Positions 57,151-64,000 of a DNA stretch of 64,000 nucleotides are shown here, in pieces. Made by a program: the position numbers and the translations under genes. Source of the stretch: Chaenocephalus aceratus (Eukaryota > Chordata > Actinopteri > Perciformes > Channichthyidae); the NCBI GenBank assembly GCA_023974075.1, contig JAMFTG010000597.1, positions 62,001 to 126,000 on the forward strand, given 5' to 3'. How positions within the stretch are numbered: position 1 is the stretch's first letter; each line of letters begins with the position of its first letter. The notes under the pieces were generated by a model. It saw only the letters and a list, made by a program, of their open reading frames with translations. It had not been told where the DNA came from and ran no database searches.

Positions 57151-57330
57151 GTGCCCTATGGAAAGCCAAAAGTGCCATAATACGCGCATATTTTCGCGTG
57201 AATATACGGACCTCAGCGAAAATATGGGTGAATATACGGGCAAAAATACGCGTGAATATACTTGCGAAAATGCGCGCGAATATTATGGCAAGCCCAAAGT
57301 GCCACTATTCGTCCGTTTATTTCGCGCAAA
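57151..57330. repeat. CpG-rich degenerate 24-bp repeat
   Basis: Units of ~24 bp with a GCGAAAATAT / GTGAATATAC pattern (clearest 57,213-57,286), bracketed by imperfect inverted GTGCC(A/C) segments (57,171 and 57,299). Both overlapping plus-strand ORFs are repeat translations. Confidence 0.6.
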
Positions 57331-57875
57331 TTTTATATTTTCAAAAAATATATTGATTGAATACAAAATAAAAAGATCAGGTCGGGAGATTAGACTGTGA
57401 AGTTCCGATGTTCTCCCTCCCTCCCTCCACGTCTCGCCCACAGCGGTGCGGACATCGGCAGTCACTAGTTCAGACAGACAGGTAGCAGCACCTCCCACCT
57501 TACAGTCCCTTGTTGGCTTGTTTGAAGGTGAGTGGAGATGAACAAATCACTAAGCTGCCAGTGCCTCGAGTTTACAGCTAATTAGCCAAAAGACAAAAAC
57601 AAATATAGTTAACTAAGGTAGGCTAGTAGCTAATGGATAAGTTATCTCAAGGTTTAGCTAAGGCAATGTATCATGGGCATACAGGCTAATGTGCTAAGGG
57701 GATACACCGATACAATAAAGGTGAATACAGTAGAATGTGCATCCAATAACGTCATCACAATCGCCAAATTGATATGCAAATTAGGTGTTAACTCGGCCTA
57801 ATTTAAAATGCGCTAATTTGCATGCAGTTACCAAGGCATTGCAGGTGAAAAGGATCAAACAAAAAACAAACATAT

Positions 57876-57880
<5 letters not shown>
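57331..57880. other. No recognisable gene
   Basis: No convincing ORF or repeat. Confidence 0.35.

Positions 57881-57934
<54 letters not shown>
57881..57934. repeat. (CA)n microsatellite
   Basis: 54-bp CA run at the start of the second block B. Confidence 0.97.
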
Positions 57935-57938
<4 letters not shown>

Positions 57939-58184
57939 AAGGTTATGGCAAAGCTGATAAAATCATCGCAGGCTGTAGAGAAATGTACACTACGTCAGGT
58001 TCACATTCCTTCCTGTGTTTAAATATCGACTACAATAAGAACAACGTATCGAGTTGTTCAGCTGCTGAGAGCAATATGTAATTGTTGATGATTCATAGCG
58101 AGGTTTTTCTGATGGCTTTCTTTAGAGCAGCTTGTACATTTACTGCAGTACATATAAGTCTGAGTGCTCAGTGTCTAAGGCTCT

Positions 58185-58199
58185 CCACCAGGGGGCAGC
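58185..58199 (+). promoter_or_regulatory. CTCF-like motif (block B copy 3)
   Basis: CCACCAGGGGGCAGC. Confidence 0.55.
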
Positions 58200-58832
58200 G
58201 TAACCAAGGAGATCAATGTTAGTGCATTTAAAGAACCACACATAGCGGTGTTGGTTTCTTCTGCTGTCAGGAACACCGTAAAGTGTGTCTGTGGCTGTGA
58301 GGGAGTGCGGCCGTCTTTCAACCAGAAGTGTTAAAGGTCCCTATTTGACTGTTCCTCATCAATATATTACAGCTCTCTCAGATATATACAGAACATGTCT
58401 CTGAAGTGTTTGGCTCCAAACACCAAACAGATCATCGCAGCATTACCCATAATCCCCTCTGTTTCAGCCCTGTTTCAAAAGTCTGTTACTTCAGATAAGT
58501 AAATAAGGAACCCCTCCCCACGCCCCTCAAGTGAATCAGGCATCCGGTTGTTATTATACATCCATGGCTGCATCTCACTTCTGTACATTCAATCCTCCTC
58601 GCGTCCCTCACTTGCGTCGTTAGTACTCTTTAGGGCTTTGGGAGTCACGAGCTGCAGCTTCACGATGAAATATATTAACAGCAATGCGCCCAAACACGTG
58701 AAGAGAAATCTACACCGACCTGACGAGACACGAGCAGGGTTTACCGAGAGAGCTACGTCAGCTACAAATAACGTAACATCTGAATTCATCTGATTTTTCT
58801 TAATCCTACAAATAAATAATTTATATATAAAA

Positions 58833-60366
58833 CAGGGTTGCCAACTTTGGGTACCTGGCTGGAGTGAGATTTTGGTATCATGGGTTTGATTACACATGAG
58901 CACGAAATGACTGCTATCGTGTCAGCAGCGGGACCTTAGCATATATATAGGATATATACAATCTATACAAATACACAATATTGGACACAGACTATAAAGG
59001 GCACACAGTTCCATTCACTAATGAAAGTCAAACACACACCACTGTTTTATTGTGTGCATAGGCCTGTCGCGATAAGCAATTAGTTGACTTATCGTACGAT
59101 AAATAAAAATGAACTCGATACATTTCCATTTACATGAGGATGTGACTAGCAGTTTGAAAGGATGTACTTGAATTATTATTATATATTATCATTATGTCAG
59201 TGGTCTAAAATGGTCATACAACGGTGCCGACAATATTATCGTAAAATAATTTCCGGGAAAATGTATCCAACAAAATTACTTATCGTGAGAGGCCTATACA
59301 TGAAACACGCACACACAAACAAATCTACAGACTTACTCCAAACTGCCAAATATATTAATTAACACACTCTCACTCTCATATACTCTTTGACTCTTTTTTG
59401 GCCTAGTTGAACAATAAGCAGCAAACTTTTACTTTGTATCATTTCTACTGGATCTTAGATCTGCGCATGCGCAATACGGCAGTGGCGGCCACGGAGTATT
59501 TGTGTTGGGTAATCTCTGGTAGGGCTAACCCATACAGTGGTGGGGTGAAGTCAGTATTTGCAATGTAATCACATACACGCTCCCCTTGACAGTGAAACGC
59601 CACGCGTGAGGTTTAGATTATTTCCTCAATCCAAATTGAACTGTATGAAATAAAAAGGCACATTTGTCATGTAGTAAATAAAAAGGGCGACCTGGAGCCA
59701 ATCCTGCAATTTCTCCACAAGTGAAAGAGCTGACGCTGAAAACCCAACCTCTGCAGGGGGTCTGGGGGGATTCTCCCCCAGGAGATTTTTTGAAATACTA
59801 ACATAAAATACACATTCTGGTCCTCTCTTGAGAAGAGAAATAAATACATCTATTACTACATATTTTAAAAAATGAATGCCATTTTAGTTTGTTGTTACTT
59901 TGTTCTGAAAGCTGAACCTGCTGCTCCTCACAGAGAGAAGAGGGAAGAGGCTGTGAATTACTTTACATTGTGGATAAGGGTGGATAGCCCCCATTGTTCT
60001 GTGTGTCAACATGAAAGACAGCCCACACATCAGTCATCAAACCGTGGGCTCGTATTTCATTACGTGTTGATTTCTATCGACACGTAATGTTGTATCGATG
60101 TGTATAGAGATGTACTACAGCAAAAGTATTCTCCGTCGGGACTTCCTGCAACAACACCACGTCTTATCGTGATTCTGATTGGTCAGAAGACATTATCAAA
60201 TATGTTCTATTGAGAAGACGATCACTACGTGACAAAAGTTTTCAAAACCGTTTCTAGTCTTCGGTTTTCTTGTTTTGGCGTGAGAATAGTTTGGGCAGCG
60301 TGAGAGCGTGAGATTGAGAGTGAAAGCGTGTGTCACACGCCAGATGCGTGAGAGTTGGCAACCCTG
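58833..60366. mobile_element. 1.5-kb non-autonomous hAT-like element, copy 2
   Basis: Termini CAGGGTTGCCAACT and AGTTGGCAACCCTG are perfect 14-bp inverted repeats. Same site and flanks as 31,780-33,314, so duplicated together with its surroundings. Confidence 0.85.
59061..59294. mobile_element. 234-bp nested MITE, copy 2
   Basis: Copy of 32,008-32,241, TA-flanked. Confidence 0.65.
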
Positions 60367-60379
60367 TATGAAAACATGA

Positions 60380-60998
60380 AAATATCTTGTTTGAGAAAAA
60401 TAATTTATATATTTATTTATAATAATAAAAAAAGCAAAACACAGAGATTTTCACTTTTGTCCTCTCAGTTCTTTTATTAACAAGAAAACCCCAAACAGTA
60501 AAAAATATACAGTCATGTAAATGTGGCACTCGAGCTGTCGGCTCAACAGACACGGGAAGGAGCGCCGCCTAAAGGAACTCCGACATCTACAGGATGTGGA
60601 GGAAACCCTGAAGAGAAGCTGATCCATGATTCATGGACAAAGTTTGCCTTTTGTTATATTTAATAAAGTCATAAAGAAAGTCAATAAACGAGTGAAATCC
60701 ACCTCTGACTTCCTTCGCCCTCCTGAAATGTAAATCATGAACACACGTCTCTGTTGAACACACTCAAGACTACAACTACAACTGAACAAAGTGAAAGGCA
60801 ATCAGAGAATAAGAATATATGTTTTAAATGATTATATGATCATTTCACACGACACAGAACAACTCGTGAGAAGATGTTAAAGCACATCCCGTCGTGTTTG
60901 ATTGAAGCTGATCTCTGTGCAGTGAAGACATGAGCCATCAGCTCTGAAGGACACACGGTGAGTTTAAGAAGTACAAGAGTTCCTCGAGTGACTTCAGG
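60380..60998 (-). repeat. TRIM-B 3' flank / TRIM 3' module
   Basis: Downstream flank of TRIM-B, homologous to 47,430-48,215 (inverted). Confidence 0.8.
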
Positions 60999-62653
60999 CT
61001 ATTTCAGTTTACAAAACTCAGCTGTGTCATAAACCCAAACTCCAGCATGTAGCGGCTGAGTGAACGTGGTCTGCACTCTGTGGAGGAGAGTCGTGGTTTC
61101 AGAGACGACGCTGTAGAAGGACAGAACACCTGCTCTGTGATCCAGGTACACTCCTACTCTGGAGGACGGAGGACCTGAGACGGGAGTGCTGATGCTGTTG
61201 TAACGAAATAAATAACTGTTTTGGTCGCAATCTAAGGACCAAGATTTGTCATTGAATCCAAATCGACTTTCACCCCCTGCTCTTCTGATATTCTTGTATG
61301 CGACTGCTACATAAACTCTTCCCCCTCTCCGCTCCACCTCCCAGTAACAACGTCCACTCAGACTCTCTCTGCTCAGGACCTGAGGACAATCAGTGAATCT
61401 GTCTGGGTGACTGGAATAAGACTGTTGTTGTCTCATGAGTGTTGCTTTTCTGCTCCCCTCAGATAATACCAGATATGTGTATGCTGTGTTTGGATCCAGA
61501 GTGACTTCCTGTGAATATCTTAAGAACCCAGCTCTGGAGGCGGGCTCTGCTGCTGGCAGTAAAACATCCACTTCAGTCGATGAGACGTGTGTCCACTCCT
61601 CTCTCAGGACGTCCTGTAGTTTGTCTCTGACTGCTGACAGGGCCGCCGTCACGTCCTCAAAGTAGCTCAGAGGACGGATGTTGGTGCTGGAGGAGTGTGT
61701 AGCTCCACTGAGGGGGGCTGGCAGTGAGGAGGGGGGGTAGCTGAGCAGGAACTGGTTGTGGTCCTCTGTGTGAGACAGCAGCTCAGCTCAGCGTCTCTCC
61801 TCTTCAGCTCAGAGATCTCCTGCTCCAGCTTCTCCTGGAGCTCTCTGACTCCACTCACTTCTCTCTCCTGCTGGGATCTGAGCTGCTGCTTCACGTCAGA
61901 GCTTCTCTTCTGCATGAGACGGATCAGCTCAGTGAACGTCTTCTCACTGTCCTCCACTGCTTTGTCAGCAGAGCCGTTGACGGCCTCCACCTCCTGCTGA
62001 AGCAGCTTCACCTCCTTCTCTCCGTCCTGGATCCTCTGCTGGATGTTGAGTCGACTCCCCTCCAGCTCTCTCTGCCTCTCAGTCCTCTCTGCTGCAGCAG
62101 ACACCGTGTCGTGGCCTTTGTGTTCGTCCACAGAGCAGAGAGAACAGATACTCTGCTGATCAGTGCGGCAGAACAGCTTCTTCACCTCGTCGTGACGAGA
62201 GCAGATGTTCTCCTGGAGCTTCTTGGAGGGCTCCACCAGCTTGTGTTTCTTTAATGGAGCTACGTCATAATGAGGCTGGAGGTGTTGGTCACAGTAAGAG
62301 GCCACACACTGCAGACAGGACTTACAGGCTCTCAGCTTCCTCCCAGTGCAGACATCACAGGCCACGTCTCCAGCTCCAGCATAGCAGAGATCAGCAGGAG
62401 CAGCTTGGAGTCCAGTCTTCTTCAGCTCCTCCACTAAAGCTGCTAACATGGTGTTCTTCAGCAGGACAGGCCTCGGTCTGAAGCTCTGCCTGCACTGAGG
62501 GCAGCTGTGGATTAGCTCTCCATCCCAGTGGTGTTTGATACAGTCCATGCAGTAGCTGTGTCCACAGGGAATAGTGACCGGATCCTTCAGTAGATCCAGA
62601 CAGATCGAACAAGAGAAGGTTTCCCGCTCCAGCTGAACTCCTCTCTGCGCCAT
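60999..62653 (-). pseudogene. TRIM16-like gene TRIM-B, single exon with one frameshift
   Basis: Sister of TRIM-A. Start codon at 62,653 ([13 protein letters not shown]), RING C3HC4 with [39 protein letters not shown]-box2 [20 protein letters not shown], coiled coil to KRRDAEL. The frame then shifts at ~61,780-61,795: TRIM-A has GAGCTGAAGCTGCTGTC and TRIM-B has one base less. The rest is open in the next frame (TAALSAVRDKLQDVLREEWTH, linker, B30.2 GFLRYSQEVTLD ... AEFCKLK-stop at 60,999). With the missing base the product would be ~551 aa. The B30.2 is fully open here, unlike in TRIM-A. A recent pseudogene or an assembly error. Confidence 0.88.
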
Positions 62654-62731
62654 CTCACCTCTCAGTGGCAGCGAGTGTCTGAGTTTCACTTCCTGAGAGC
62701 TGAAACTGTGTGAGCTGTGATCTGAACAGAA

Positions 62732-62735
62732 TGTG

Positions 62736-62766
<31 letters not shown>

Positions 62767-62792
62767 TGTGTGTGGTGTGTGTGTGTGTGTGT
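62732..62792. repeat. (GT)n microsatellite upstream of TRIM-B
   Basis: Interrupted GT run ~80-140 bp upstream of the TRIM-B start. TRIM-A has only a short ACACAC at the same place (45,681-45,689), so this is a length difference in the leader. Confidence 0.95.
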
Positions 62793-63104
62793 GAGCAGTG
62801 AATGTGGCCTATCAGCTCTCGTGCTTTACCCACATGTTGGTTACGCCCCTCCTCCTCAGTGTGGATCTGAAGGGGAGGAACCAGGAAGTACAGAGTGGAG
62901 CTGGCTCTGTCTGAGAGCAGGAAGAAGAGGGAGGGCTCATCAGACTCTGACTCGTTCCAGGAGGAGGAGCAGACGCTCTGAACTGTTTCCTCATTTACCA
63001 AACGGAGCCTCGCTCACAACCTGCTCTACATTTGAAAACAGTCTTCAGCTGTAAAACATCTGTTTTAAAAGTCAGGCTTTTGTAGCACACAGCTCCACAC
63101 TCAT

Positions 63105-63790
63105 GGTGGCAGTGGTGTAAGAAGTACTCAGATATTCTACTGAAGCAAAAGTAGAAATACTACGGGGTAAAAATACTCTGTTACAAGTAAAAGTACAAAA
63201 GCATTGCTATCAAAATATACTTCAAGTACCAAAAGTAAAAGTACTCCTTATGCATAAAGGCCCTTTTCAGAATCGTATATATATATTGAGTTACTATAAT
63301 GATTATTGATGTGTGTTATCACAGTTAGTAAATGAAGAGCTGATTTTAATAACTTGATGTCTTGCTGCTGGATATCTCATCCTATAAATATCTGTCAAAG
63401 TGTATTTAATAATTGATTTATATTTTGAATTCTACTAATCTATATCTAACTAGTAAAAGCTGTGAAATGAATGCAGTGGATTCAAAAGTACAATACTGTC
63501 TTTTAAAATGTAGCGCAGTGGAAGTATATAGCAGCGTACAGGGCCGGCCCTAGACATTTTGGTGCCCTAGGCCAGATTATGATTTGGTGCCCCCCCCCTC
63601 CAAACAATAGAATATATAAAGAATAAATGAAAAATCTATAGATAGATATTCTACTGAAGCAAAAGTAGAAATACTAGGGGGTAAAAATACTCTGTACCAA
63701 AGCATTGCTATCACAATATACTTAAAGTACCAAAAGTAAAAGTACTCCTTATGCATTATGGCCCTTTTCAGAATCGTATCTATATATATA
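63105..63790. mobile_element. MITE fragments, inverted counterpart
   Basis: Reverse complement of 44,690-45,386, starting CAGTGGTGTAAGAAGTA near 63,110. Includes CAGGGCCGGCCCTAGACATT at ~63,539, a DNA-transposon terminus. Confidence 0.55.
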
Positions 63791-64000
63791 TATGTGTGTC
63801 TTTCCATCCCTAATAACGTGTAGGGGAAATGGAGACAGTAACACACAACAGTCAGGGTGAAAGTGAACACAAGTTTATTTATTTACACCAAAGAAAATGC
63901 CAACAAATGTTCTTTAAGTGAGGAGACAAAGAAGATTGTGCCAAATAAAATAAATGAATATAACAAAACTCAAAGAAAAAGCCCTCACTATCTGTTCTAC

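Larger units (their letters stand above)
57935..64000. repeat. Inverted block D, right arm (block B copy 3 plus TRIM-B)
   Basis: Inverted relative to 44,474-49,724. Its first part (57,935-60,715) is also a direct repeat of 30,884-33,690, including the same hAT-like insertion. Confidence 0.92.

Overview
The window is vertebrate genomic DNA, almost certainly from a ray-finned (probably percomorph) fish. It has long CA/GT microsatellites, many nested retrotransposon and DNA-transposon fragments, split genes with GT-AG introns, and intronless RING/B-box/coiled-coil/B30.2 TRIM genes of the fish TRIM16-like type. No bacterial operon, CRISPR array or rRNA/tRNA gene is visible. The species cannot be named from sequence alone.

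Region 1 (1-30,126) is a nested tandem array. A unit of about 6.3-6.5 kb ('U') occurs five times head to tail (U1 2,967, U2 9,438, U3 15,838, U4 22,130, U5 28,507 truncated). It carries a CTTGC-tailed LINE 3' end, a dead CR1/L2-type reverse transcriptase, a hAT-like DNA transposon with an 8-bp target duplication, a possible half PHD-finger exon and two microsatellites. U1 and U3 are each preceded by the same cassette ((GT)n, a 0.3-kb module, a 5'-truncated L1 and another dispersed repeat), giving a higher-order period of about 12.87 kb. U2 differs: its reverse transcriptase continues to a normal 3' tail.

Region 2 (30,127-44,473) is a patchwork: a (CA)n-ended block B with a 1.5-kb hAT insertion, a BED-finger hAT remnant, the four 3'-terminal coding exons of a nek6-like kinase on the minus strand (35,056-37,226), a 37-bp minisatellite inside a LINE 3' end, a truncated L2 copy with a mutated catalytic motif, and a TRIM16-like B30.2 fragment interrupted by a 395-bp hAT MITE.

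Region 3 (44,474-64,000) is a large inverted duplication. TRIM-A (plus, 45,767-47,429) and TRIM-B (minus, 62,653-60,999) lie in the arms, each broken by a single-base indel. Between them are a 602-bp foldback element, a histone H3 3'-end relic with its stem-loop, another TRIM B30.2 fragment, an inverted copy of the 37-bp minisatellite block, and complex inverted repeats.

The recognisable host genes are the TRIM16-like copies (by family knowledge, RING ubiquitin ligases linked to innate immunity or autophagy), the nek6-like mitotic kinase exons and the H3 remnant. Everything else supported here is repeat-derived. The main interest is structural: how the array and the inverted TRIM blocks formed, and the filled and empty insertion sites that order the events.
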